A stretch of DNA of 64,000 nucleotides from Planctomycetota bacterium (GCA_020831805.1 JAFIFX010000005.1:124001-188000), one strand, 5' to 3'. Positions 26,766-36,504 are shown, counted from the first letter of the stretch. Numbers and translations are program-made. Notes: generated by a model from the letters alone, not told the origin.

Positions 26766-28902
26766 ATGTTCGAACTGCCGGGCGTCACGGGCACGCTGGC
26801 CAACCTCGCGGTGATCATCATCGGATTCGGTGGGATCATCTTCGTCCACGAACTCGGCCACTTCCTGGCCGCCAAGTGGGCCGGCATCCGCGTCCTGGCC
26901 TTCTCCATGGGCATGGGCCCCATCCTCTTCAGCTACCGCAAGGGCATGGGCCTGCGCAGGGGCTCCACCGAGCCCGACTACCGCCGCATGCTCGCCGCCG
27001 AGGCCGAGGGCGTGAACAAACGCGATCTCAACGCCGTCAGCCCCACCGAGTACCGCTTCTCCGCCCTGCCCATCGGCGGCTATGTCAAAATGCTCGGCCA
27101 GGAGGACGCCAACCCCGGCGCCGTCTCCGAAGCCGCCGACTCCTACCAGAACTGCCCGGTCTGGAAACGCATGGTGGTCATCTCCGCCGGCGTCGTCATG
27201 AACCTCATCTCCGCGGCCATCCTCTTCGTCATCGTCTTCATGGTCGGGCTCAAGGTCCAGCCGCCCGTCATCGGCTCCGTCGCCCCCAACTCCCCCGCCG
27301 CCGCCGCCATCGCCATCAGCCACGAAGACATCCCCCCCGGTCTGCTGCCCGAGGACACCATCCTCGAGGTCGAGGGCCACCGCATGCGCGCCTTCAACGA
27401 GGTCGCCACCGAAGTCGCCATGAGCGGCCGCGGCCGCCCCGTCCGCCTGCTCGTCGATCGCCCCGGCGTCGAAGAGCCCATCGTCTTCGAGGCCAGCGCC
27501 CGCGCCGACCGCCAGACCGGCCTGCTCGACCTCGGCATCGGACCAGCCGTCTCCGGCGCCCTCGCCCGCTGGAAGGAAACCGACCTCCGCGACCGCTACG
27601 CCCAGATCGTCGGCCTGGCCGGCCTCAACCCCGGCGACCGCCTCGTCGCCGTCAACGATGTCCCCGTCGGCAGGCCCACCGAACTGCTCGAAGCCGTGCG
27701 CGCCTCCGGCGGCCACCCGGTTCACACCCTCTTCCAGCGTCCCGACGGCGCCACCGTTCCCGTCACCATCACGCCCGCACGCGCCCTCCAGGCCGGCTCG
27801 GCCGTGATCGCCGGCGACCGCACCCGCGTCGAGCACCTCCTCGGCCTGCGCCCCCTCCTCCGCGTCGACCCCGCCGCATCACCCGAGGACACCCGCCAGG
27901 GCCTCGAGCCTGGCGACATCCTCATCCGCATCGGCGACGCCGACTTCCCCTCCCGCGAGGACGCCATGGCCCGCATCCGCGCCGCCGCGGGCAAGCCCCT
28001 CCAGCTCGAAGTCCTCCGCGCCGGCGAACGCATCACCCTGGACACACAGGTCTCCCGCGCCGGCACCATCGGCTTCTTCCCCGACTCCACCGCCGCCGCC
28101 TCGGCCGTCGTCGCCGCCCCGTCGCGCCTCGCACCCATCCCCGCGTCCGACCCCGACAACCCCGACGCCGACCCGCCCCCAACGGCGCGCACCCCCGCCC
28201 ACGAACTGATCGACCGCCCGGGCACCCGCATCCTCGCCATCGCCGACCGGCCGGTCGCCAACCTCCTCGACCTGCCCGACGCCATCCTCGCCGCCGCCGA
28301 GGACCAGCCCGATGCCGACACCGTCACCATCCCCGTCACACTCGAGTTGCCCCTGCCCCACCAGCCCGACGGACGCGCCCCCACCGAAACCCGCGACTGG
28401 ACCCTCACCCGCGACGACATCGACGCCCTCCGCGCCCTCGACTGGTCCCTCCCCGGCGGCGACCTCGCCCTGGTCCTCTTCGAGATGGAGCAGACCATTG
28501 ACAAGGCCGCCACCCCCCTCGCCGCCGTCGCCCGCGGCATCTCCAAATCCCGCCAGGTCATGAACCAGACCTACCTCACCTTCCTCCGCCTTTTCCAGGG
28601 CACCGTCCGCGTCACCCACCTCAAGGGCCCCGTCGGCATCGCCCACCTCGGCACCCAGGTCGCCGACCAGGGCTTCATCTGGGTCCTCTTCTTCCTTGGC
28701 CTCGTCTCCGTCAACCTCGCCGTGATCAACTTCCTCCCCCTGCCCATCGTCGACGGCGGCCAGTTCCTCATGCTCTGCTACGAGGGCATCCGCCGCAAAC
28801 CCGTCCCCATCGTCTTCCAGAATGTCGCCACCCTCGCAGGCCTGGCCCTCATCGGCGCGGTCTTCCTCATCGTCACCTTCAACGACATCCGGGCCCTCTT
28901 CG

Positions 28903-28910
<8 letters not shown>
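26766..28910 (+). CDS. rseP: RseP-type site-2 membrane protease with multiple PDZ modules
   Basis: A 714-residue intramembrane metalloprotease. The zinc motif HELGH (28-32) is in the first helix and the second active-site motif NFLPLPIVDGGQ is near residue 655. The usual RseP has about 450 residues and two PDZ domains; here the region between the helices is extended and shows about four PDZ-like units (around 165-245, 280-340, 365-430 and 480-535), each with the PGD or RPG turn. GGAGGG precedes the ATG. It may cleave anti-sigma factors or other membrane regulators. It follows the sigma/kinase pair by 65 bp and overlaps the next gene by 8 bp. Confidence 0.92.
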
Positions 28911-30005
<1,095 letters not shown>

Positions 30006-30014
30006 GATCCGCCC

Positions 30015-30932
30015 ATGCCCGTCGCCCTGCCAACCTCCCCCACCGTCGACGCCATCATGGCCGACCGCCGCGCCGCCTCCTTCACCACCCGCTCGATCAA
30101 AAAAGACGCCAAGATGGCCGCCCTCCGCCTGGCCCTCTCCATGGTCGACCTGACCACCCTCGAAGGCAAGGACTCCCCCGAGAAGGTCCGCAGCCTCTGC
30201 CGCAAGGCCCTGCGCCCCTGGGAGCGTGACGAGGAAATCCTCGGCGAGCGCCTCCCCACCGTCGCCGCCGTCTGCGTCTACCCCAGCATGGTCCCCCACG
30301 CTGGAGAGATCCTCAAGGGCACCCCGGTCAAGGTCGCCTCCGTCGCCACCGGCTTCCCCAGCGGCCAGTACCCCCTCGACATCCGCCTCACCGATGTCCG
30401 CGAAGCGGTCAAGGACGGCGCCGACGAGATCGACATGGTCATCAACCGCGGCGCGTTCCTGGCCGGCAAGTACCAGCTCGTCGCCGACGAGATCGCCGCC
30501 GTCGCCGACGCCTGCGGCCCGGCCCACCTCAAGGTCATCCTCGAAACCGGCGAACTCGAAAACTACGACCAGGTCCGGCGCGCCAGCGACATCGCCATCG
30601 CCGCCATCCGCCCCGGCGACTTCATCAAAACCAGCACCGGCAAGGTCGCCCCCGCCGCCACCATGCCCGTCACCCTCGTCATGCTCGAAGCCATCCGCGA
30701 CGCCTACCTCAACACCAACACCAAAATCGGCATGAAGCCCGCCGGCGGCATCCGCACCGCCAAGCAAGCCTGGCACTACCTCTGCATGGTCAACGAAACC
30801 CTCGGCGAAGGCTGGCTCCACCCCGACTGGTTCCGCTTCGGCGCCAGCACCCTGCTCAACGACCTCCTCCGCAGCATGCAAAAACTCAAAACCGGCGCCT
30901 ATGCGGCGAACTACGACTTCTCCGAAGCCTAA
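30015..30932 (+). CDS. deoC: deoxyribose-phosphate aldolase
   Basis: A 305-residue DeoC that splits 2-deoxyribose 5-phosphate into glyceraldehyde 3-phosphate and acetaldehyde. Visible landmarks are VASVATGFPSGQ, the proton-relay Asp in EIDMVINRG, the Schiff-base Lys in DFIKTSTGK, and the second Lys in GMKPAGGIRT. It has a longer N-terminal extension than the E. coli enzyme, as in actinobacterial DeoC. TAAGAT (30003-30008) lies 6 nt before the ATG and begins with the TAA stop codon of the hydrolase gene. Two aldehyde dehydrogenase genes lie 6-8 kb downstream. Confidence 0.95.
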   Translation: MPVALPTSPTVDAIMADRRAASFTTRSIKKDAKMAALRLALSMVDLTTLEGKDSPEKVRSLCRKALRPWERDEEILGERLPTVAAVCVYPSMVPHAGEILKGTPVKVASVATGFPSGQYPLDIRLTDVREAVKDGADEIDMVINRGAFLAGKYQLVADEIAAVADACGPAHLKVILETGELENYDQVRRASDIAIAAIRPGDFIKTSTGKVAPAATMPVTLVMLEAIRDAYLNTNTKIGMKPAGGIRTAKQAWHYLCMVNETLGEGWLHPDWFRFGASTLLNDLLRSMQKLKTGAYAANYDFSEA

Positions 30933-31019
30933 AGGTACGACGGAACTCCGTGCCGTCTCCCCCCGCCCCCCGCCGCAACCCCGCAACCCCCCCCACCCCA
31001 TCCGGGTAGAACACCTCGG

Positions 31020-31763
31020 ATGCCGCGGACACCCCGCCACACCGCCCTGGCCATCACCGCCCTGATCAGCCTCGCCCTCGGCTTCCTGATCACCATCGGC
31101 ACGGCGGCCCTGCTGTTCACCGTCCTGTTCCCCACCACCTGGACCGTGACCGGCTCGCTGCCCATCGACCAGACCCCCCCGACCTACCTCGCGCCCATCG
31201 CCCCGCCGCTCACCGAAATCTACCGAACCACCGCCTCCGGCCCGCTGGACGCCGTCCCGCTGCCCGGCGTGGATTCGATCGTGTTCGAATACGGCCCCTC
31301 GCTCTGGAGCGACGCCTACCAACCTTGGGACCCCGCCGCGTCCAGCGATCCCACCTTCGTCAGTCTGACCCGCTACCGCTTCGGCTGGCCCCGGCGTTTT
31401 CTCAGCATGGACAGCATCACAACGGGCCAGAGCGTCGCAGACCCCGTCGTCATGGCCTACCACCAACGCGCGAACGACCTCGCCGCCGAACACCGCGGCC
31501 TCAACCGCCCGGCGTGGGTCCCCCGCTTCATCCCCATCCACCGTGTGCCCGCCGTCGTGGACCGGACCAACCTGGCCATCAACACCGCCTTCTGGGCCCT
31601 GATCTGCTTCGGCCTGATCCAGTGCCGATACTTGATCAAAGCCGCGATCCGCCGCCGCCGAACCCGCCGCGGCCTCTGCGCCCGCTGCCGCTACGAACTC
31701 CAAGGCCTCAACACCTGCCCCGAGTGCGGCAGCCCAGCCCCATCCCCCACCGCCACGAGTTGA
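31020..31763 (+). CDS. membrane protein with C-terminal zinc ribbon
   Basis: A 247-residue protein with an N-terminal transmembrane helix (about 9-36), an outer domain of about 140 residues with no recognised family, a second helix (about 185-210), and a C-terminal zinc ribbon (CARCRYELQGLNTCPECG). The ribbon matches the type in the 13.3-14.6 kb gene. TAGAAC lies 7 nt before the ATG. No function can be assigned. Confidence 0.75.
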   Translation: MPRTPRHTALAITALISLALGFLITIGTAALLFTVLFPTTWTVTGSLPIDQTPPTYLAPIAPPLTEIYRTTASGPLDAVPLPGVDSIVFEYGPSLWSDAYQPWDPAASSDPTFVSLTRYRFGWPRRFLSMDSITTGQSVADPVVMAYHQRANDLAAEHRGLNRPAWVPRFIPIHRVPAVVDRTNLAINTAFWALICFGLIQCRYLIKAAIRRRRTRRGLCARCRYELQGLNTCPECGSPAPSPTATS

Positions 31764-31777
31764 CCCCCTACCGGGTA

Positions 31778-31920
31778 CCGGGTGCCATGCAGACGGCGCA
31801 GCCTTCTGCATGAATCCTCACCCTCAACAACCGGGTGCCATACAGACGGCGCAGCCTTCTGCATGAATCTTCGCCCTCAACAGCCGGGTGCCATGCAGAC
31901 GGCGCAGCCTTCTGCATGAC
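31778..31920. repeat. three tandem 53-bp repeats, last copy truncated
   Basis: Units start at 31778, 31831 and 31884 with CCGGGTGCCATGCAGACGGC (one base differs in copy 2). Each unit contains ATGCAGA and TCTGCAT as a 7-bp inverted repeat with an 11-bp spacer, so each may form a hairpin. The third unit stops after the hairpin. There are no unique spacers, so it is not a CRISPR array. Confidence 0.9.
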
Positions 31921-31962
31921 CCCCCGCCCCCGTCTTCGCCCCAAAGGGGCGACGGCCTGTAG

Positions 31963-31991
31963 CCACGGGTGAAGCGAAGCGCAACCCGTGG
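31963..31991. repeat. inverted repeat at the island border
   Basis: CCACGGGT (31963-31970) and ACCCGTGG (31984-31991) with a 13-base loop containing GAAGCGAAGCG. Similar CCACGGGT hairpins occur as dispersed intergenic elements in planctomycete genomes; that is from general knowledge, not shown here. Confidence 0.7.
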
Positions 31992-32040
31992 AAAACCAAC
32001 CCCTTCCAAACAACCTCGCCCCGGAGGGGCGAAGGAATCC

Positions 32041-32069
32041 TTGCGCATTCCCGGCCGGTCGGTTACACT
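32041..32069 (+). promoter_or_regulatory. sigma-70-type promoter before a small ORF
   Basis: TTGCGC (32041-32046), a 17-bp spacer and TACACT (32064-32069). The hexamer ends 6 nt before an ATG at 32076, the same spacing as in the other leaderless candidates of this window. Confidence 0.5.
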
Positions 32070-32075
32070 GCCCAC

Positions 32076-32215
32076 ATGCCCAACACCCCAACCAACAAGC
32101 CTCCGAACACCGCCCCGCCCTCATTGAAGGCACCCGGAACAACTGCACCCTCGTCGAGATGGTCCAAGCCATGGCCAATATCTACGGCCGCTACACCGGC
32201 GGACCCGAGCGGTAG
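32076..32215 (+). pseudogene. small ORF, probably frameshifted
   Basis: A promoter-like element places a start at the ATG 32076, whose frame begins MPNTPTNKPPNTAPPS and soon becomes compositionally poor. A second frame through the same DNA ends at TAG 32213-32215 and reads like a real protein end (LIEGTRNNCTLVEMVQAMAN, then IYGRYTGGPER). One frame change within the C-rich CGCCCCGCCC stretch would join the two into a protein of about 46 residues. I recognise no family. It could be a decayed gene, a sequencing error or chance. Confidence 0.3.
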
Positions 32216-32247
32216 GCATATCACCCCCTGACATGAAGGTGCAAACA

Positions 32248-33414
32248 ATGGCCGCCCCCTACGACTTGCGTAACTTTCGCATGCCCGATGCGATCTACCT
32301 TGACACCAACGCACTTCGGCAAGCGGGTATATTTCTTGATTCCACATGGATTACCGAATCAAGGGCAGAGGCAAGCAAGTACAGCGTGCCACTTGCCGCT
32401 CCCCGAGTTTGTGTAGATGAGTTTGCTAAGTTTGTCGCCAAAACTATGGATGAGAGTTTTCAGCAAGCAGTACGCCACATCAGCTCACTAAATCGCCTGC
32501 TAAGCTCCGAGATTCCCTCGCCATCCGTGTCCAGAAAGTCATTCAAACAAGACGCGACCAAGCTTGTTTGCGCACAGCTTGAATCGGCGGGAATCCAAAC
32601 GATTCCCAACCACTTTCCAGACACTGATGTTTTACTGCAACAGGCTCTGGATGAAATACCACCGTTTGAAGCCGGCGATAAGGGATTCAGAGACACTATT
32701 GCGGTCGAGTCAATACGGAGCCACGCGCGATCGCTCCGTTCAGACCCAATTGTTTGGATTGTAACTTCGGACAAAGTATTCTCGCGGTGCTTGCCACGAT
32801 TTCAAAGCGACTCTATTCGAAGCATCATCCTCAAACCCGACGAGCTTGCCACAAACATCAACACTTGCGCTCTCGTTCTCGGCGCAGCAGTTCGAATTTA
32901 TAGAGACGAGCACCTCTTGGAATTTACCCAGACGCAAGAAGAGGCCGTTCGATACGCGATCAGTCACATGGACATGAATATATCCTCGACTACCCTCTTC
33001 GGATTCGATCACCCTCGACCAACCTTACTAGGCGTGCACTCGGTCGCATTAAAAAGTATAGACAATATACACTCTGGAATACCTCTACGGAAAATTCAAC
33101 TTTCAGAAGAAAGGATTGGTTTTTACATGGATATCACTCTCTCAATAACTGCAGAAGTGAAACGGACGCGGGGCGGCTTCTTGTTCTCTGGCCTACTGGA
33201 TCCAGGCGTGACCGCGACCCCGGCAGAGCTTACACAGTCAGGACCGAAGCGAGTTTCGCAGATGAGCTATGCTCCCTACGAGGAAGAGGTTCTAGTGGAG
33301 ACGATAGAAATCAAAAAATCACTTGAGGCGAGTGTTATTGCTGCCCCTGATTCCGCCGAGAATAAATTTGTAGATCTACAAATACACGCGATTGGGTTCA
33401 GTCGAGCTACCTAG
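32248..33414 (+). CDS. PIN-like domain protein (DUF4935-like), candidate nuclease of the accessory island
   Basis: About 388 residues. The N-terminal half looks like a PIN-like nuclease: DAIYLDTNAL (Asp near 19), VCVDEFAKF (Glu near 58), DKGFRDTIAVESI and IVTSDKVFSR supply the expected acidic residues in order. The C-terminal half is an unrecognised beta-rich region. ATG 32248 is preferred because GAAGGTG lies about 5 nt upstream; an ATG at 32233 is also in frame. The gene is clearly poorer in GC than its surroundings and uses A/T-ending codons, which supports horizontal acquisition. PIN/DUF4935 proteins occur in defence and toxin contexts; the function here is not known. Confidence 0.75.
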   Translation: MAAPYDLRNFRMPDAIYLDTNALRQAGIFLDSTWITESRAEASKYSVPLAAPRVCVDEFAKFVAKTMDESFQQAVRHISSLNRLLSSEIPSPSVSRKSFKQDATKLVCAQLESAGIQTIPNHFPDTDVLLQQALDEIPPFEAGDKGFRDTIAVESIRSHARSLRSDPIVWIVTSDKVFSRCLPRFQSDSIRSIILKPDELATNINTCALVLGAAVRIYRDEHLLEFTQTQEEAVRYAISHMDMNISSTTLFGFDHPRPTLLGVHSVALKSIDNIHSGIPLRKIQLSEERIGFYMDITLSITAEVKRTRGGFLFSGLLDPGVTATPAELTQSGPKRVSQMSYAPYEEEVLVETIEIKKSLEASVIAAPDSAENKFVDLQIHAIGFSRAT

Positions 33415-33457
33415 GGCGGACACAGGCAAGATGGCTACCACATTGTCGCGCTCATTT

Positions 33458-33925
33458 TCAGTCCCTATTTAATATGCGATGGACTTTCCAAATGCTTGTG
33501 TAATCGCTCTGCTCTTCCGGATACATCAGCCGAGAGAATGGCGAATCAGCTTTACAAATGTTGTTGATTTCCTTTCGATGTTCCGCAAGATATCTGTCCT
33601 GATCTATCTCTTTGTCCAACCAATACTTAGCAGCGGACTCGTGCGCATTGAGATATCGCTCCATTGCGGCATCCACTGCCACACTTGAATAGCCAGAAGC
33701 GCGCCCGCCATCTCGCTTCTCCTGATTGACTTTGAATCCAAGTTCAATCATAAAGTGTTCGGCTTGGACAATGGCCGCGCGGAGATTTCGCTCCAATGAG
33801 GATCTAGATGTTCTGTTTGATTCGTCTGCATGACGGGCGGCCTTACTAGAAAAATAACATGCTATTCCGCACGAGATTAATGAAATTGCTGCGGCAACAA
33901 TCGAAATAATGGTGTCTGCGTTCAC
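33458..33925 (-). CDS. small membrane-anchored hypothetical protein (island)
   Basis: A 155-residue protein starting with GTG behind AGAGGG. Residues 5-27 form one transmembrane helix; the rest is charged and helical and faces one side of the membrane. I do not recognise it. It is the last gene of a minus-strand operon with the 111-residue gene (9-bp gap) and the DUF2726 gene. GC content is low, as in the PIN gene with which it converges. Confidence 0.7.
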   Translation of the reverse strand: MNADTIISIVAAAISLISCGIACYFSSKAARHADESNRTSRSSLERNLRAAIVQAEHFMIELGFKVNQEKRDGGRASGYSSVAVDAAMERYLNAHESAAKYWLDKEIDQDRYLAEHRKEINNICKADSPFSRLMYPEEQSDYTSIWKVHRILNRD

Positions 33926-33934
33926 GCTACCCTC

Positions 33935-34270
33935 TTAGCCACGAATGATTACTATGATCTCATCTATTAATTTTATAAAATCATCGTTCCGGGCAGCGGA
34001 TGCAGCCCTTTTGGTAGCAAGCAGGTCAGCAGTACCAAACTGCTCAGATATTAGCTTGTAAAGATCTATCTTGTCGGTCGCTGACAAAGGAGTGCCGTCT
34101 TCAAGCACCAACTGGTCGATGTCATCTGCGACATCACGGAAAGCTTGAATCGTCTCAGACTTCTTGATGCGTGCTTCGGTAATGTAACTTGCCGGTGCAA
34201 TTCCGTCTTGACGCATTGCTAGGCTTAACCACCGCGCGTAATGGTGTGCAAGTTCCTGAAATGTAGCCAT
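33935..34270 (-). CDS. small helical hypothetical protein (island)
   Basis: A 111-residue soluble protein, largely helical, without a recognised family. It has an excellent ribosome binding site (AAGGAG, 8 nt before the ATG), so translation is well supported. It lies between the DUF2726 gene (4-bp gap) and the membrane-anchored gene, and has low GC like the latter. It may be a partner of one of these. Confidence 0.7.
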   Translation of the reverse strand: MATFQELAHHYARWLSLAMRQDGIAPASYITEARIKKSETIQAFRDVADDIDQLVLEDGTPLSATDKIDLYKLISEQFGTADLLATKRAASAARNDDFIKLIDEIIVIIRG

Positions 34271-34274
34271 TTGG

Positions 34275-34850
34275 TTATCTCCTTGTAGCTAGAGCACTTT
34301 GACTGGCAACCTGAGTTTCGGGGCGTGCAATCTCGGTCTCCCACAAAACCCAAGCCACCTCCTCTAAGTCATATCCCCGCCCCCACTTCACCCGCACCAC
34401 CCGCACCCCCGCGGCCTCCAACGCCCCGTTCACAAACGCATCCCGCTCTTTCACCTTCTCCCGCCGATGCGACGAGTCATCCAACTCCACCGCCGCCACC
34501 ACCCCGAAGTCGCTCGCCCGCACCACCACAAAGTCCACATGCTTCTGGCACGCCCGGTTGTGCAAGGTCTGCCACCGGGACCGATCCAGCCCCTTCCTTG
34601 GTCGCACCAGATCCCGCAGCCGCACCTTGCTCATCACTAGGCACGCCTCCGGCCCCGCCTTCGCCGCCTCAACCAACACCGGATAGAACGCCGCCTCCGC
34701 CTCCGTCAGCAACGCCCCGCACGCGGCGTACTCCAACGCAACCGGCTTCTTCCCGCCTTCCGCCGAACCAAACTTCCGCCCGAGCAACCCGATGACCGCC
34801 GCCGCGCCCACCAACACCAGCAGCACCACAACCAAGCCGATCCAACCCAT
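34275..34850 (-). CDS. membrane-anchored DUF2726 protein, PD-(D/E)XK nuclease-like
   Basis: A 191-residue protein. One transmembrane helix (about 3-23) is followed by a DUF2726 domain: LLTEAEAAFYPVL, VRLRDLVRP, and a core with VDFVVV, AAVELDDSSHRREKVKERD and AAGVRVVRV. The ELDD and the D of VDF fit the acidic positions of restriction-endonuclease-like folds. The start is set by GAGAGG 6 nt before the ATG; a longer in-frame start exists 63 nt upstream. GC content is higher than in the two following genes, so the operon is mosaic. Confidence 0.8.
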   Translation of the reverse strand: MGWIGLVVVLLVLVGAAAVIGLLGRKFGSAEGGKKPVALEYAACGALLTEAEAAFYPVLVEAAKAGPEACLVMSKVRLRDLVRPRKGLDRSRWQTLHNRACQKHVDFVVVRASDFGVVAAVELDDSSHRREKVKERDAFVNGALEAAGVRVVRVKWGRGYDLEEVAWVLWETEIARPETQVASQSALATRR

Positions 34851-34995
34851 CACAAACCTCTCTAGCACTGAGAACGACCCAAATGCTACCAGAAACCCCG
34901 CCCCTTCGCCCAACTCCGAGCACCCAGTGCCTCATGCCTAGTGCCTCCAAACATCCACCCCCGTGCGCTGTTTTCGTGTCATCCCCAAAACCCCC

Positions 34996-35023
34996 TTGAA
35001 CCCGCCCGCCGCCGCGGTATCTT
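34996..35023 (+). promoter_or_regulatory. sigma-70-type promoter, leaderless geometry
   Basis: TTGAAC (34996-35001), a 16-bp spacer and TATCTT (35018-35023). The -10 hexamer ends 6 nt before the ATG at 35030, so transcription should start at or within a base or two of the start codon. This is the best complete -35/-10 example of the pattern in the window. Confidence 0.6.
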
Positions 35024-35029
35024 GAGGGG

Positions 35030-35590
35030 ATGAACACCACCCGAACAGAACCGACCCCCGACCTCCACGCCCACGACACCGCCGACTGGCCCCACCCCTG
35101 GCCCGACCCGACCCACATCCACGACGGCGACCCCCTCGACGACCTCCCCCCCGACCGCCTCGCCGCCCTCATCCCCGAGATCCTCACCGACTGGGACTGC
35201 CCGGTCATGAGCGAACTCGGCCTCTGCCGCCAGTACCGCATCACCCTCGCCCAGCTCCGCGCGATCGCTCGCCTGCCCCGCTTCCGCGCCGCCCTGGCCG
35301 ACCTCCGCGCCGTCCGCGAGGACCGCCGCCCCGACATCCAGTCCCGCGCCCACGCCACCGCCATCGACCGCCTGACCTACATCGCCACCCACGACCCCAC
35401 CAGCGCCTCGTTCGCCAAAGAGATCCGCCTGGCCGTCAAAGCCCTGCTCACCCTCGTGACACCGCCTCCGGACAAGCCGCGCCCGGCAGGAAGCGGCCCG
35501 GCACCCGCCACAACCACCGAGCACGCCCCGGGCTCAAAAAGAAGCCCCGAACGAAGTGAGCGGGCGGGCAAAGCCAAAACCGCCGCCTGA
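35030..35590 (+). CDS. conserved hypothetical protein with a repeat-derived C-terminal tail
   Basis: A 186-residue protein of unknown function. Residues about 45-140 are helical and contain a possible helix-turn-helix (CRQYRITLAQLRAIARLPRF), somewhat like small terminase or transposon-associated DNA-binding proteins, but this is weak. From about residue 145 the sequence (PDKPRPAGSGPAPATTT onward) lies in DNA that belongs to dispersed repeats, so the tail was probably acquired when a repeat inserted at the 3' end. The promoter is listed separately. Confidence 0.6.
   Translation: MNTTRTEPTPDLHAHDTADWPHPWPDPTHIHDGDPLDDLPPDRLAALIPEILTDWDCPVMSELGLCRQYRITLAQLRAIARLPRFRAALADLRAVREDRRPDIQSRAHATAIDRLTYIATHDPTSASFAKEIRLAVKALLTLVTPPPDKPRPAGSGPAPATTTEHAPGSKRSPERSERAGKAKTAA
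35472..35499. repeat. 28-bp exact dispersed repeat, copy 1
   Basis: The 28-bp sequence beginning ACAAGCCGCGCCCGGCAG is identical at 60513-60540. In both places it is open in the frame that reads KPRPAGSGP. Here it is inside the end of the 35.0-kb gene. Confidence 0.85.
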
Positions 35591-35830
35591 CCAATCCCGG
35601 CGCCGTCCCGCGCGAGCAAGGGGGGGAACGGTTTGCGACACCCCCAACGCCACCGCCCCCGTCACTGGCGTTCCGGGCTCCAGAAGAAAGCCCCGAACGA
35701 GGCGGGCGGGCAGGCCAAGCCACAACCACCACGCCACCAACACCCGTGCCGCCCCACGCAAGTGACGACTGAAAGCGACCCCCTCCCCCACAACGCCACC
35801 GCCCCCATCGCTGCCGCTCCGGGCTTTCGA
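35528..35830. repeat. cluster of diverged intergenic repeats
   Basis: Two related blocks with CCGGGCTC, then AAGAA, GCCCCGAACGA and GCGGGCGGGCA occur at 35528-35576 and 35670-35721. A shorter related segment with GCTCCGGGCTTTCGAAGAA lies at 35815-35833. The blocks also carry copies of the repeat seen at 4904-4927. The first block forms the end of the upstream gene; the rest fills the 266-bp gap to the PilZ-J gene, where no other feature is seen. Confidence 0.75.
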
Positions 35831-35856
35831 AGAACCCAGACGCCGCGCGGCCCCCC

Positions 35857-36504
35857 TCACGCCACCCGCTGCTGCTCCCGCGCCAGCCGCTCGTCGTACC
35901 GCGCCCGCAACTCCTTGTCCCGCAGGATCGAGTACGCCTTGCTCAGCTCGGCAAACCGCGCCCCCGCGTCCGGGTCCGGCGACTTGTCCGGGTGCAGGTC
36001 CTTCGACAGCGCGTGGTACGCCCGCCGGATGTCGTTCTCCGACGCGTACGGCGACACGCCGAACATCTTGTACAGATCCGGGTACTCCACCCGCACCGCG
36101 TCGTGCTCGCCGGCGCGCAGCGCCCCGAAGTCCCCCGTCGCCGCGAACCGGCGCAAGGCATCCCGCCGCGTCGGGCTCAGCCCCACGAACTCCACCCCCA
36201 CCTGCGCCCGCTTGTGCAGCCGCCCCGCCGGACGCACCCACCGCACCGTGCCCATCACCCGCACCGCCTCGGACCCCTCCCCGAACGCGTAGTGCTCCAC
36301 ATCCCCCACCCGCGGCGCATCCTTCCACGCCACCAGCAGACGCATCCCCGCCCCGCTGATGTCCAGCACCTGCCCGGCATGGCAGGCGATCCCCTCCGCG
36401 TCGAACCGCGGCTCACCCCGCGCCCGCCCCCCCGACCCCCCGCCCCCCGGCTCCGAAGGCGTGATGAGCGGATCGGCCCCGTGCTGCGTCTGATGGTCCG
36501 GCAT
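35857..36504 (-). CDS. PilZ domain fused to a C-terminal J domain
   Basis: A 215-residue protein from the ATG giving MPDHQTQHG. Residues about 30-125 form a PilZ domain with both c-di-GMP motifs: RGEPR (RxxxR) and DISGAG (DxSxxG), then VRWVRP and VGVEFVGLSP. Residues about 145-210 form a J domain (YPDLYKMFGVSPYASENDIR, then DLHPDKSPD with the intact HPD, and KAYSILRDKELRARYD). The fusion suggests recruitment of an Hsp70 under control of c-di-GMP. It is divergent from the aldehyde dehydrogenase gene. Longer in-frame starts upstream have no support. Confidence 0.88.
   Translation of the reverse strand: MPDHQTQHGADPLITPSEPGGGGSGGRARGEPRFDAEGIACHAGQVLDISGAGMRLLVAWKDAPRVGDVEHYAFGEGSEAVRVMGTVRWVRPAGRLHKRAQVGVEFVGLSPTRRDALRRFAATGDFGALRAGEHDAVRVEYPDLYKMFGVSPYASENDIRRAYHALSKDLHPDKSPDPDAGARFAELSKAYSILRDKELRARYDERLAREQQRVA

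Larger units (their letters stand above)
31764..32075. other. intergenic region rich in repeats at the border of the accessory island
   Basis: This stretch has no gene. It contains three 53-bp tandem repeats (31778-31920), an inverted repeat (31963-31991) and a GC-rich string flanked by CGCCCC and GGGGCG. It ends with a promoter-like sequence. It marks the change from GC-rich flank to the lower-GC island. Confidence 0.6.

Noticed and set aside
31778-31920. CRISPR array
   Set aside because: The three units are contiguous 53-bp tandem repeats without unique spacers, and no cas genes are present.
32248-34270. A VapBC-type toxin-antitoxin pair in the island
   Set aside because: The PIN-like protein is about three times the size of VapC, and the small genes are on the other strand and do not look like antitoxins.
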